Shown here piece after piece: positions 15,541 through 24,590 of a stretch of DNA of 64,000 nucleotides. Numbering within the stretch: position 1 is the first letter of the stretch; each line of letters begins with the position of its first letter. This DNA is from Lachnospiraceae bacterium (GTDB taxonomy: Bacteria; Bacillota; Clostridia; Lachnospirales; Lachnospiraceae). The translations under genes were made by a program, and so were the position numbers. Below the pieces are notes generated by a model that saw only the letters and a program-made list of their open reading frames with translations, did no database searches and had not been told where the DNA came from. The stretch is taken from positions 1 through 64,000 of the forward strand of contig VSND01000006.1 of assembly GCA_009774145.1 (NCBI GenBank). Reading direction: 5' to 3'.

Positions 15541-16464
15541 TCAGCCCTTCAGGATATCCAGTTCCCGGTAACTCCTGATCCGCTCCAGGGTCTTCTGGAT
15601 ATCGGGGCCGCTTTTTACAAATTCAAAGTCGGACCAGATCCGCGCCGTCTCTGCCTGAAGCTGCGGGATCTCATGCGGATCCCCTTCCTCATTGCGGAGA
15701 TAAAAGTCAATCATCAGTGTGCCGGGAACAAAATCCAGCTCCGCCGGTTCTCCAAAATCCGCCATATGAAAGCCCGACTCCAGAATACAGGCACACTTAT
15801 CCAGAAAGAGATCCAGACAGGTAAGCGTGGAATTCCCGTTCAGGTCAAACACCTGCAGGGTCCGGCCATTTTCCAGAACTGCCTGGTTGGACTCGCGGAC
15901 GTATGCTTCCGAATTGTCAACGTCATAAAGGCGGCTGACAAAATTCTGAAGATATTCCAGTTCTTCCGCAGTCAGCGTCTGTTCCACACCGTGGCACAGA
16001 ACATCCAGCACCCGGCCCATCTCCTTCAGAAGCTCACAGTCCTCACATCCGGAAAGTTTTTCAAAGATTTTCTGCATTCTTGCAAAACTCAGAATTCCCC
16101 AGAGATAACTCTGCTGGTTGGTAAGTTCTTCCGCCTTCTCTTCCACCTGCTCCAGAACCTCATTATAGAGCAGATCTTCTTCCTCAAGCAGCCCGACCTG
16201 CTCGTCACAGTCATACATAAATGTCCCGCACTCATCATAGACCTGTTCAAAATTGCTGTATATGGTAGAAGCCCTGTCCAGATACAGACGGGCACGCTCC
16301 AGATCGCCTTTCAGCTGATATTCCTTTCCCATCCGGTAGTATTTCTCCGACAGCTTTGACAGCTCTGTCATTTCCCGGTGAGGCGCTGCCTGCGGCAGTG
16401 CGTCTTCTCCGGCGGCCTCCTTGCCGGATTTTCCGGAAAACAGTCCTTTTAAAAAACCAGCCAT
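15541..16464 (-). CDS. Conserved protein of unknown function, TPR-like start
   Basis: A 307-residue soluble protein. After a basic N-terminus (MAGFLKGLFSGKSGKEAAG) comes a helix pair LSEKYYRMGKEYQLKGDLE (about 38-56) and YLDRASTIYSNFEQVYDECG that looks like one tetratricopeptide-type repeat, then an acidic helical middle and a strand-rich C-terminal third containing FDLNGNSTLTCLDLFLDKC (about 208). I do not recognise a named family. It sits between tex and tsaE in the same direction, so it may belong to that operon. Confidence 0.75.
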   Translation of the reverse strand: MAGFLKGLFSGKSGKEAAGEDALPQAAPHREMTELSKLSEKYYRMGKEYQLKGDLERARLYLDRASTIYSNFEQVYDECGTFMYDCDEQVGLLEEEDLLYNEVLEQVEEKAEELTNQQSYLWGILSFARMQKIFEKLSGCEDCELLKEMGRVLDVLCHGVEQTLTAEELEYLQNFVSRLYDVDNSEAYVRESNQAVLENGRTLQVFDLNGNSTLTCLDLFLDKCACILESGFHMADFGEPAELDFVPGTLMIDFYLRNEEGDPHEIPQLQAETARIWSDFEFVKSGPDIQKTLERIRSYRELDILKG

Positions 16465-16505
16465 ATGCTTTCTCCTCCTGTTTCTTCCTGATATTTTCCA
16501 TATAA

Positions 16506-16531
16506 GTATGATACAGAAAATCGTATCATAC
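16506..16531. terminator. Hairpin at the end of tex
   Basis: A perfect 9-bp inverted repeat GTATGATAC / GTATCATAC with an 8-nt loop overlaps the tex stop codon. T-richness downstream is poor, so it may slow ribosomes or weakly attenuate rather than stop transcription. Confidence 0.35.
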
Positions 16532-18667
16532 TTTCATCGTCAGCGCAATCCGCTTTTTCGCCGGATCCACGCTGATGACCTTCACTTCCACGATATCGCC
16601 GACCTTCACGACCTCCAGAGGATGTTTGATATAGCGGTCGCACATCTGGGAGATATGAACCAGTCCGTCCTGATGAACGCCGATGTCCACAAACGCGCCA
16701 AAATCGATAATGTTGCGCACGGTTCCTTTCAGCACCATGCCCGGCGTCAGATCCTTCATATCCAGCACGTCGCTTCGGAGCACCGGGCGGGGCATCTCGT
16801 CTCTGGGATCCCTTGCCGGCTTCTCCAGCTCCGCGATGATGTCCTTCAGCGTCAGTTCCCCGACTCCCAGTTCCTCTGCCGTCTGCTTCGGTTTACCGAC
16901 CTTTCTGGAGATTCCCTTCAGACCGCCGCCTGTGATATCTTCTGCAGAATATCCAAGGGAAGTGAGAAGCTTCATGGCCGCCTCATAACTCTCCGGATGC
17001 ACGCTGGTCGTATCCAGCGGATTGGTCCCGCCTGTGATGCGCAGGAAGCCTGCACACTGTTCATATGCCTTCGGTCCCAGTTTCGGCACCTTCAAAAGCT
17101 GCCGGCGGTCCGCAAATCGTCCATTGGCTTCCCGGTATGCCACAATGTTTTTCGCCAGCGTCTTTGTAATGCCGGAGATGTATTCCAGAAGGGGCGCTGA
17201 CGCCGTATTCAGGTCCACGCCCACTTTATTTACCGAATCCTCCACAACGCCGCCCAGCGCTTCACTTAAGCGCTTCTGGTTCATGTCGTGCTGGTACTGC
17301 CCCACGCCGATGGCCTTGGGATCGATCTTCACAAGCTCCGCCAGCGGATCCTGCAGTCTCCTTGCAATCGACGCAGCGCTCCTTTGTCCCACGTCAAAAT
17401 TCGGAAATTCCTCCGTCGCCAGTTTGCTTGCAGAATACACAGATGCGCCTGCCTCACTGACGATCACGTACTGCACCTTCTGCGGAATCTCCTTGAAAAG
17501 CTCCACGATAATCTGTTCGGACTCTCTGGACGCCGTGCCGTTTCCAAGGGAGATCAGCGTAATATTGTATTTCTCAATCAGCTTTTTCAAAGTCGTCTTT
17601 GCCTCTTTTACCTTATTCTGAGGCGCAGTAGGATAGATGACTACCGTATCCAGCACTTTCCCGGTCGGATCCACCACCGCCAGCTTGCAGCCGGTGCGGA
17701 ACGCCGGATCCCAGCCAAGAACCGTCTGCCCGGCAATGGGCGGCTGCATCAGAAGCTGCTCCAGATTCCTGCCGAACACCTGAATCGCGCCTTCCTCCGC
17801 CTGCTCCGTCAGGAGATTCCGGATCTCCCGCTCAATGGCCGGAGCGATCAGGCGTCCATAGCTGTCTGCGACCGTCTCTTTCAGCGCCCCGGAAGTATGC
17901 GGATTATCCCTTGTAATCACCTGCTTTTCCAGATAACGCAGAATCTTCTCTTCCGGCGCTTCGATCTTCACCGTCAAAAGTTTCTCTGCCTCTCCCCGGT
18001 TCAGCGCCAGGGTCCGGTGTCCCACCATTTTGTTCAGAGGCTGGCTGAAATGATAATAGGTCTCATAGACGGACTCCTGCTTCTCGTCCTTCGCCTCGGA
18101 TGTAATCATTCCCTCTTTTAATGTCATATTGCGGATCCAGGTCCGGTAGTCGGCTTCATCCGAGATATTTTCCGCAATGATATCCTTTGCTCCCGCCAGC
18201 GCTTCCTCAACCGTCGTCACGCCCTTCTCTTCCGACAGATAGCTCTTCGCCTCTTCCTGAAGCGGATTCTTCGTCATCTGCAGGAGAATGATGTTTGCCA
18301 GGCCTTCCAGTCCCTTTTCCTTTGCCATGGTGGCGCGGGTCCGGCGTTTGGGGCGGTAGGGGCGGTACAGGTCGTCCACTGCCACCTGCGTCTGGGCCGC
18401 CTCAATCTGGGCACGCAGTTCTTCCGTCAGTTTTCCCTGCTCCTCGATGCTGGACAAAACCTGCGCTTTCTTATCCTCCAGATTGCGCAGAGCGGTCAGA
18501 CGCTCGTCCAGTTTCCGAAGCTGCTCGTCATTTAAAGCTCCGGTCACCTCCTTCCGGTATCGGGAGATAAAGGGAATCGTATTTCCCTCGTCGATCAGGT
18601 TTACGGCAGCTTCCACCTGCCATTTTTTCACCTGCAGTTCTTCGGTCAGTTTCTGTAAAATATCCAT
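16526..18667 (-). CDS. tex: Tex-family RNA-binding transcription accessory protein
   Basis: A 713-residue cytosolic nucleic-acid-binding protein. Order: N-terminal helical Tex domain (from MDILQKLTEELQVKKWQVEA), YqgF/RNase H-like domain (about 320-440; LGWDPAFRTGCKLAVVDPTG), helix-hairpin-helix pair (about 500-560; VDLNTASAPLLEYISGI, LKVPKLGPKAYEQCAG) and a C-terminal S1 domain (about 640-713; GMVLKGTVRNIIDFGAFVDI). Length is normal. AAGGAG precedes the start, and its promoter is at 18715-18743. It has a general role in transcription and is associated with tolerance and toxin expression in other bacteria. Confidence 0.95.
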   Translation of the reverse strand: MDILQKLTEELQVKKWQVEAAVNLIDEGNTIPFISRYRKEVTGALNDEQLRKLDERLTALRNLEDKKAQVLSSIEEQGKLTEELRAQIEAAQTQVAVDDLYRPYRPKRRTRATMAKEKGLEGLANIILLQMTKNPLQEEAKSYLSEEKGVTTVEEALAGAKDIIAENISDEADYRTWIRNMTLKEGMITSEAKDEKQESVYETYYHFSQPLNKMVGHRTLALNRGEAEKLLTVKIEAPEEKILRYLEKQVITRDNPHTSGALKETVADSYGRLIAPAIEREIRNLLTEQAEEGAIQVFGRNLEQLLMQPPIAGQTVLGWDPAFRTGCKLAVVDPTGKVLDTVVIYPTAPQNKVKEAKTTLKKLIEKYNITLISLGNGTASRESEQIIVELFKEIPQKVQYVIVSEAGASVYSASKLATEEFPNFDVGQRSAASIARRLQDPLAELVKIDPKAIGVGQYQHDMNQKRLSEALGGVVEDSVNKVGVDLNTASAPLLEYISGITKTLAKNIVAYREANGRFADRRQLLKVPKLGPKAYEQCAGFLRITGGTNPLDTTSVHPESYEAAMKLLTSLGYSAEDITGGGLKGISRKVGKPKQTAEELGVGELTLKDIIAELEKPARDPRDEMPRPVLRSDVLDMKDLTPGMVLKGTVRNIIDFGAFVDIGVHQDGLVHISQMCDRYIKHPLEVVKVGDIVEVKVISVDPAKKRIALTMKV

Positions 18668-18714
18668 GCTGCTCCTTTATGTTTCCAAAACAGATTTTTT
18701 ATCATACGCTTCAT

Positions 18715-18743
18715 ATTATATACGAAATCTCCCACTTCTGCAA
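18715..18743 (-). promoter_or_regulatory. tex promoter
   Basis: Minus strand: TTGCAG (18738-18743), 17 bp, TATAAT (18715-18720), about 48 bp upstream of the tex start. Confidence 0.65.
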
Positions 18744-18756
18744 TCGGATCAGTAAT

Positions 18757-18941
18757 TCATTGCCGACTGGTCAGACACCATTCCATCAGCTTCTGGTTGC
18801 CCGTATTGTATATGATCTCTCCGGATACCTGTATTCCAGTTTTTCCTGAAGCATCATTTCCCACAACTACAGTCAGTGGGGAGAACTCCATCTGGACTGA
18901 TTTAATGTTTTAAAATTGTCTATCTCCAGCCTGCACAGCAT
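18757..18941 (-). pseudogene. Remnant of an AAA/RecF-like ATPase gene
   Basis: On the minus strand AAGGAG is followed by an ATG at 18941 and MLCRLEIDNFKTLNQ, the typical start of RecF-like/OLD-like AAA ATPases. One base is missing near 18897; in the shifted frame the text continues MEFSPLTVVVGNDASGKT, a Walker A motif in the right place. Straight after GKT the sequence jumps to about 24 unrelated-looking residues ending WCLTSRQ and a stop at 18757. A full gene would be 1 kb or longer, so an internal deletion plus frameshift is evident. The rest of the 18668-19264 gap shows only promoters. Confidence 0.65.
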
Positions 18942-19196
18942 TCCTGTCACTCCTTCTTCAAATGTCTACTGACTATTTTATCCAATTCTCCCTCTTCAGG
19001 CAAGGAATATTTATTACAAATACCTTACAAATCAGACATCAATCCAAAATCGTACACCTTACGGTCTCTTCATCAGCGGGAATTGGTACAGGCCTATATA
19101 AAGGGAATGCCGGAAAAAATAATACACTGACAAACACGCAGTCAAAAGAGTCATGAACATTGTTTTTCACGGCTCCTTTTGCCGCAAAAATTTTAT

Positions 19197-19225
19197 TTGT
19201 ACAATGAAACACCGCATGATAAAAT
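19197..19225 (+). promoter_or_regulatory. Promoter of the AAA/nuclease gene
   Basis: TTGTAC (19197-19202), 17 bp, TAAAAT (19220-19225), 40 bp before the ATG; AAAGGAG at about 19248-19254 supports the start. Confidence 0.55.
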
Positions 19226-19264
19226 AAAACCACCATAAAACCGTTCGAAAGGAGTAAATGCAGG

Positions 19265-20968
19265 ATGAGTATAAGACTGCCACTGGGCATTGACGGTTTC
19301 AGAAAACTCCGTACCAGCAACTGCTACTATATCGATAAAACCGGATTTATAGAGGAGCTTCTGGAAGAAACCTTTTCCGTAAATCTGATCACACGCCCCA
19401 GACGTTTTGGTAAGACTCTGACCATGAGCATGCTTTCCGAGTTTTTTGACATTCGAAAAGACAGCCGCTCTATTTTCGAGGGGCTGCAGATTACTGCCTG
19501 CACAGATCTCTGCAGGCAATGGATGAACCAGTGGCCGGTATTGTTTCTGACTTTAAAGGATATTCAGGGCAGTACCTTTGAAGAAGCCTTTGATCTACTG
19601 CAGTTTACCGTCTCTTCTCTGTGTATGGAGCATGATTATCTGGAAAGCAGTGAAAAAGTAAAGAATGCGGACAAAAAGATATTCGCCAGGCTTCTGAATC
19701 AGGAAGGCACCCGTTCAGACATCAGGGCTTCCCTCGTCATACTTACGCGTATGATGGAAGCCCATCACGGAAAGCCTGTCATCCTTTTGATCGACGAATA
19801 TGATGTGCCACTCGCCAAGGCAAGTGACAATGGTTATTATGAACCAATGCTGAACATCATACGCAGCTTTCTGGGCATGGCATGGAAAACAAATCCTTCT
19901 CTCCAATTCGCCGTGATCACAGGCTGTCTGCGAATCGCAAAAGAAAGCATCTTCACCGGAGCAAACAATTTTATATCGAGATCCATATCGGACATATGGT
20001 ATAATCGGTACTTTGGTTTCTCTGAACAGGAGGTCGCATACCTGCTGCAGCACATAGAACCGGAAAAGCCGCTCAATGAATCCCAGGCGCTCTCTGATAT
20101 CAAACGCTGGTATGACGGCTATCTCTTCGGGGGCCGTGAAATATACTGTCCCTGGGACGTCATCAACCATGTCAACATGCTGCAAAAAGACCCGGATGCA
20201 CCTCCTTCCAGCTACTGGAAAGACACCAGCCACAACCAGATCATCCGCCGTTTTATTGACCGGAAAGATATTTCTGTAAACGACAGATTTGAGGTACTTT
20301 TGTCCGGAAACACCATACAGGAACCGGTATCCGAAGACCTGACTTATGATTTTGACCAGTCCTCAGAGAAAAATCTGTGGAGCATCCTGTACCTGACCGG
20401 ATATCTGACACAGACCTCTCCCAGACTTTTTCCGGAAGGTTTCTGTCTGGAAAATGGAAAGACCGCCCTTCGCATTCCCAACGAAGAAGTACGGACGATC
20501 TTTGCCGAAACCGTGGCAAAATGGTTTACAGACACAGTCATATCCTGCGACCGGAGTGAACTTTTTCAGGCATGGTGGAACGGTGATGAGAAAAAGCTGA
20601 CGCAGGAACTTACGGACATCCTGTTCACAACCATCAGCTATTTCGACTATCGGGAAGATTATTATCATGCTTTCACTGCCGGACTTTTTGCCGGTGCCGG
20701 CTACGAAGTCGCTTCCAACTCGGAACAGGGAACCGGTCGGCCAGATATTCTGATCAAGGATCGACACAACCGCCGTGCCATCATCATTGAAACCAAACGT
20801 TCCAGAAAGGAATCCCATATGCCGGATGACTGCCTGAATGCATTGAAACAGATCCGACAACGGCAATATGCAAGCGGTCTTTTGAAAGGGTACCAGACGA
20901 TCCTCTGCTACGGAGCCGCCTTTTTTGAAAAGAAATGCCTCATAAAACTTGATGTTCCGGAAATTTAA
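19265..20968 (+). CDS. AAA-ATPase-like / PD-(D/E)XK nuclease protein
   Basis: A 567-residue protein with the widespread AAA-ATPase-like plus DUF1703-type architecture. The start LPLGIDGFRKLRTSNCYYIDKT leads to a P-loop RPRRFGKTLTMSML (about 43-56) and an acidic Walker B-like VILLIDEYDVPLAKA (about 175). The C-terminal nuclease core reads GRPDILIKDRHNRR...IIIETKRS (about 497-520), giving D and ExK catalytic residues. Such genes occur as multiple, variable copies in gut anaerobes; their role (defence, housekeeping or selfish) is not settled. It has its own promoter and terminator. A broken relative lies at 36066-36870. Confidence 0.88.
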   Translation: MSIRLPLGIDGFRKLRTSNCYYIDKTGFIEELLEETFSVNLITRPRRFGKTLTMSMLSEFFDIRKDSRSIFEGLQITACTDLCRQWMNQWPVLFLTLKDIQGSTFEEAFDLLQFTVSSLCMEHDYLESSEKVKNADKKIFARLLNQEGTRSDIRASLVILTRMMEAHHGKPVILLIDEYDVPLAKASDNGYYEPMLNIIRSFLGMAWKTNPSLQFAVITGCLRIAKESIFTGANNFISRSISDIWYNRYFGFSEQEVAYLLQHIEPEKPLNESQALSDIKRWYDGYLFGGREIYCPWDVINHVNMLQKDPDAPPSSYWKDTSHNQIIRRFIDRKDISVNDRFEVLLSGNTIQEPVSEDLTYDFDQSSEKNLWSILYLTGYLTQTSPRLFPEGFCLENGKTALRIPNEEVRTIFAETVAKWFTDTVISCDRSELFQAWWNGDEKKLTQELTDILFTTISYFDYREDYYHAFTAGLFAGAGYEVASNSEQGTGRPDILIKDRHNRRAIIIETKRSRKESHMPDDCLNALKQIRQRQYASGLLKGYQTILCYGAAFFEKKCLIKLDVPEI

Positions 20969-20976
20969 AACTGCAA

Positions 20977-21043
20977 AAAATGCGATTCTGCCCGTGTGCT
21001 TCACTCCATACAGGTGCTCCGCATGCAGACAGAATCGCATTTT
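20977..21043. terminator. Bidirectional terminator
   Basis: AAAATGCGATTCTG (20977-20990) pairs exactly with CAGAATCGCATTTT (21030-21043); the A-run on one side and T-run on the other give a U-tract in both directions. It separates the AAA/nuclease gene from the convergent thrH. The long loop may fold further. Confidence 0.75.
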
Positions 21044-21059
21044 GTTCCGTTCCGGCTTT

Positions 21060-21662
21060 TTAATCCAGCACGCCCTTAATGGCTGCCAGAAATTCATCAT
21101 ATTCTTCAAATGCCGGAATATCCGGATTATCCTTCCGGATCTGCTCCGTACTCCGGAAAAGGAATCCTGCTTTTCCCGCTTTCATCATCCCCAGATCGTT
21201 GTAGCTGTCTCCTGCCGCAATGGTCTGAAAGCCTGCGGACTGCAGCGCCTTCACCGTAGTCAGCTTGGAATTCGCCACCCGCATCTGATAACCGGTGATC
21301 GCTCCGTCCGGCGCCACTTTCAGGCTGTTGCAGAACAGCGTCGGCCAGTCAAGTTTCTCCATCAGAGGCTTTGCAAACTCCGTGAAAGTATCGCTCAGGA
21401 TCAGCACCTGCGTCAGCGTCCGCAGCTCATCCAGAAATTCCTTCGCTCCGGGAAGGGGATCAATACCGGCGATGGTCTTCTGGATCTCCTTCAGTCCAAG
21501 ACCATGTTCCTTTAAAATATTCAGCCGGTAGTTCATCAGCTTGTCATAATCCGGCTCATCTCTGGTCGTCTTCTTCAGCTCCGGAATTCCGGCGGCTTCT
21601 GAAAAAGCAATCCAGATCTCCGGCACCAGCACGCCTTCCAGATCCAAACATACGATATCCAT
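21060..21662 (-). CDS. thrH: ThrH-type phosphoserine phosphatase/homoserine phosphotransferase
   Basis: A 200-residue HAD-superfamily enzyme. HAD motif I is DLEGVLVPE (7-15, with the DxE variant typical of ThrH), motif II is ILSDTF (about 88), and motifs III/IV are K...AGDSYNDLGMM (about 152). ThrH can move phosphate from phosphoserine to homoserine, and its position 19 bp after hom supports a role in the threonine branch. It is the last gene of the prfB-ACT-hom-thrH run, ending at a bidirectional terminator. Confidence 0.88.
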   Translation of the reverse strand: MDIVCLDLEGVLVPEIWIAFSEAAGIPELKKTTRDEPDYDKLMNYRLNILKEHGLGLKEIQKTIAGIDPLPGAKEFLDELRTLTQVLILSDTFTEFAKPLMEKLDWPTLFCNSLKVAPDGAITGYQMRVANSKLTTVKALQSAGFQTIAAGDSYNDLGMMKAGKAGFLFRSTEQIRKDNPDIPAFEEYDEFLAAIKGVLD

Positions 21663-21681
21663 AATAATAACTCCTCCGTCT

Positions 21682-22878
21682 CTAGCCTTCCACCCGGATC
21701 ATGCTGATGATCTGTGCACCCTTTGCCTTTTCGACGAATTCCGCCTCCGTCATCACCGGCGTGATAAATCCGATCTCACCGGAGATTCCTGCATGAATCC
21801 TCTCTCCGTCGCCGAACAGCTTCTCCGGCTCCGCATCCGATTTCATACGGATGAAGAATCTTCTGGTCATCTGCTCCATGGGTGCAAGTGTAAGTTTCTC
21901 CGGATCCCAGAACAGGGTGATGATCTTGCCCAGATGCCTTGCTGCATCCACCATGTCGCCGGCTACCGCGCTGGCAGTGGGCAGTTTGCCCGCCCCGCTT
22001 CCATAAAACATGGAATTCCCCAGCATGTTTCCTTTGACAAAGACAGCATTAAACACATCATTGACCACATAGAGCGGATGCTCTCTGTGCACCAGAGCCG
22101 GACTCACCATGGCGCAGTAGGTGTCCCCTGTTTTCCTGCTGATGGCAAGCAGCTTAATGGAACGGTTCAGCTTTTTCGCATACAGAAAATCTTCCGATGT
22201 GATCTTCGTGATCCCTTCCGTATAGATATCATGAAAATCCACCTGATTGCCGCTGGCCAGAGAAGTCAGGATCGCGATCTTACGGCAGGCATCCCAGCCT
22301 TCCACATCCGCCTCCGGATGCAGCTCCGCATAACCTTTGTCCTGTGCTTCCTTCAGCACATCCATATAATCCAGTCCCTCCCGATCCATCTTCGTCAGCA
22401 TGTAATTGGTCGTTCCGTTCAGGATGCCGGACACTTCCAGAATCACATCCGCTGTCAGCGACGAATTCAATGGACGGATAATCGGGATTCCGCCGCCCAC
22501 GCTTGCCTCGAACAGGTAGTTCACCTGATGATCTTTGGCAATCTGAATCAGTTCTGCACCATGTTCTGCCACCAGTTCTTTATTGGAAGTGCACACACTC
22601 TTGCCCGCTTCCAGGCAGCGTCTGGTAAACTCATACGCCGGATGCAGTCCGCCCATAACTTCTGCTACTATGCGGACTTCCTCATCCTTTATAATGTCCT
22701 CAAAATCGTGGGTCAGCACTTCCATGACCGGGTCCCCGGGAAATTCCCGCAGATCCAGCACATATTTAATGCGAAGTTCCTGCCCCACTTTTTTATCGAT
22801 ACTCTTTTCGTTGGTCCGGATCACTTCATAGACTCCGGAACCAACCGTACCGTATCCCATAATCGCTACTTTTATCAT
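21682..22878 (-). CDS. hom: Homoserine dehydrogenase
   Basis: A 398-residue NAD(P)-dependent enzyme reducing aspartate semialdehyde to homoserine. The dinucleotide loop is GYGTVGSGVYEV (8-19); the substrate/catalytic region includes SVGGGIPIIRPL, GILNGTTNYML and KGYAELHPEADVEGWDACRK (about 186-205). The C-terminal regulatory part after residue 320 is short and only ACT-like. The separate ACT-domain gene directly upstream may supply allosteric control (inference). AGGGAG precedes the ATG. Confidence 0.94.
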   Translation of the reverse strand: MIKVAIMGYGTVGSGVYEVIRTNEKSIDKKVGQELRIKYVLDLREFPGDPVMEVLTHDFEDIIKDEEVRIVAEVMGGLHPAYEFTRRCLEAGKSVCTSNKELVAEHGAELIQIAKDHQVNYLFEASVGGGIPIIRPLNSSLTADVILEVSGILNGTTNYMLTKMDREGLDYMDVLKEAQDKGYAELHPEADVEGWDACRKIAILTSLASGNQVDFHDIYTEGITKITSEDFLYAKKLNRSIKLLAISRKTGDTYCAMVSPALVHREHPLYVVNDVFNAVFVKGNMLGNSMFYGSGAGKLPTASAVAGDMVDAARHLGKIITLFWDPEKLTLAPMEQMTRRFFIRMKSDAEPEKLFGDGERIHAGISGEIGFITPVMTEAEFVEKAKGAQIISMIRVEG

Positions 22879-22884
22879 TCGGTA

Positions 22885-23328
22885 TTACTCCCTGCCTAAT
22901 ATTTTGAGATAGTGTACGCCTTTCTGTTCTTCAATCTTCTGGATCATGAAAGAGACGTCTCCGGTTGTCGGTAACACTTCGATGCTTAGCGTCAGAGAAG
23001 CCACGCCGTTGATCGGTATACTCTGATGGATGGTCAGAATGTTGGCTCCGAATTCCGCCACAATATTCAGTACCACGGACAAAAGCCCCGGCTCATCCTC
23101 CATCTGCAGGACGAAGGTGACGGTCTTCCCCTTCGCCTCATCATGAAACGGAAAAATATCGTTCTGGTATTTGTAATAAGAGCTTCTGCTGATGCCGACC
23201 CGGTCCACCGCTTCCTGCACGGACAGGACACGTTCCGAGTCCAGAAGCCTTTTTGCTTCCACAACTTTCAGCAGCACTTCAGGTACCGCCTTCTCCCTGA
23301 TTACAAAATACTTGCTCTTCTCCGCCAT
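22885..23328 (-). CDS. ACT-domain regulatory protein (UPF0735/PheB type)
   Basis: A 147-residue protein with an N-terminal helix-turn-helix-like part (VQEAVDRVGISRSSYYKYQND, about 34-54) and a C-terminal ACT domain (about 70-145; VLQMEDEPGLLSVVLNIVAEFGANILTIHQ). The start at 23328 follows GGAGGAGTAGAG; an upstream in-frame ATG overlaps prfB without a ribosome site. In Firmicutes this family is usually linked to hom. It probably senses an amino acid and acts on aspartate-family synthesis. Confidence 0.85.
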   Translation of the reverse strand: MAEKSKYFVIREKAVPEVLLKVVEAKRLLDSERVLSVQEAVDRVGISRSSYYKYQNDIFPFHDEAKGKTVTFVLQMEDEPGLLSVVLNIVAEFGANILTIHQSIPINGVASLTLSIEVLPTTGDVSFMIQKIEEQKGVHYLKILGRE

Positions 23329-23330
23329 CT

Positions 23331-24447
23331 CTACTCCTCCGGCGTCCGATTGATCCACTTCAGATATGCATTGATAAACGGATCGATCTTACCATCCATA
23401 ACACCATCCACATTGCTGACTTCTGCACTGGTCCGGTGATCCTTCACCATCGTATAGGGCTGCATAACATAGGAACGGATCTGATTGCCCCATGCGATAT
23501 CGCTCACTTCTCCGCGGATGCCGGACAGCTTCTCTGCCTGCTTCTGCTGCTCCAGAAGATACAGCTTCGCCTTCAGCATCTGCATGGCCTTATCCTTGTT
23601 CTGATGCTGGGACCGCTCGTTCTGGCACTGCACCACGATTCCTGTGGGGATATGCGTAATACGGATGGCAGACGACGTCTTATTGATGTGCTGTCCGCCT
23701 GCGCCGCTGGAACGATACGTGTCTATACGCAGCTCATCGGGATTGATCTCAATGTCGATATCATCTTCAATATCCGGCATTACATCCAGAGAAACAAAGG
23801 AGGTCTGTCTCTTTCCCTGCGCATTGAAAGGCGAAATCCGCACCAGGCGGTGCACGCCTTTTTCCGATTTCAGATAACCGTATGCGTTCTCTCCGTTGAC
23901 CTGAAAGGTCACGGATTTAATGCCCGCCTCGTCACCATCCAGACTGTCAAGGACTTCCACGGAAAATCCCTTCCGCTCCGCCCAGCGGGTATACATCCGG
24001 TACAGCATGCCTGCCCAGTCGCAGCTCTCCGTTCCCCCAGCTCCCGCGTTAAGCTTCAGGATCGCATTGTTCCGATCGTATTCGCCGGACAACAGCGTTT
24101 TAATCCGCATGGCTTCCAGCTTTTCTGCAAAATCATCCAGTTCTTCCTGGATCTCCGGGATCAGAGACGCGTCGTTCTCCTCATATCCCATCTCCAGCAG
24201 GGTCTCAATATCTTCATACTGCCCCTGCAGGCTTTCAAACTTTTCTTTCTCTTCCTTGAGACTGTTCAGCTCTCTCATGCCCGCCTGGGAACGCTCTACT
24301 TCATCCCAGTAGCCGGGAGCTTCCATCTCTCTTTCCAGTTCTTCAATCCTGAGCGTCTTTCCAGCCAGGTTAAAGTGAATCCCTTAATTCTGTCAAGGGC
24401 TGTGCATAGTTGTTCAGTGTATACTTGAACTGATCCAGTTCTACCAC
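23331..24447 (-). CDS. prfB: Peptide chain release factor 2 (programmed +1 frameshift)
   Basis: RF2 recognises UGA and UAA. The main frame shows the RF2-specific SPFNAQGKR loop, the catalytic GAGGQHINKTSSAIR and a normal length. The true start is a GTG at 24447 (MVELDQFKYTLNNYAQPL), and this 26-codon first frame ends at CTT-TAA (24375-24370). A +1 slip at CTT joins it to NLAGKTLRIEELEREMEAP. AAGGGA at 24385-24380 acts as the internal Shine-Dalgarno stimulator 4 nt before the slip. The stop used is TAA rather than the more usual TGA. Followed by the ACT gene 2 bp downstream. Confidence 0.93.
24370..24385 (-). promoter_or_regulatory. prfB autoregulatory frameshift site
   Basis: Minus strand: AAGGGA, 4 nt, CTT TAA C. 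When RF2 is scarce, ribosomes pause at TAA and shift +1 from CTT. The sequence elements are seen directly; the mechanism is established for prfB in many bacteria. Confidence 0.9.
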
Positions 24448-24472
24448 AACGACACCTTCTTTCTTATTTTAG

Positions 24473-24553
24473 TTCCGCATATGGCCTTCCCAGCCATATG
24501 CTGTTTTCGTTCCGCATATGGCCTTCCCAGCCATATGCTGTTTTAATTCCGCA
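24473..24553. repeat. Tandem 37-bp hairpin repeat between secA and prfB
   Basis: The unit TTCCGCATATGGCCTTCCCA plus AGCCATATGCTGTTTT occurs at 24473-24507 and again identically at 24510-24544, exactly 37 bp apart; a third truncated copy starts at 24547 (TTCCGCATA). Each full unit folds on GCATATGGC / GCCATATGC. The repeats lie in the 143-bp gap between the secA stop and the prfB start on the minus strand, so they could work as tandem terminators or an RNA-processing site. Confidence 0.8.
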
Positions 24554-24590
24554 TATACCCCTCCATTGCACGGACGGACACCTGCTGTCT

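Noticed and set aside
24473..24553. CRISPR array
   Set aside because: The units are directly adjacent hairpins with 2-nt gaps, not repeats separated by unique spacers, and no cas genes are present anywhere in the window.
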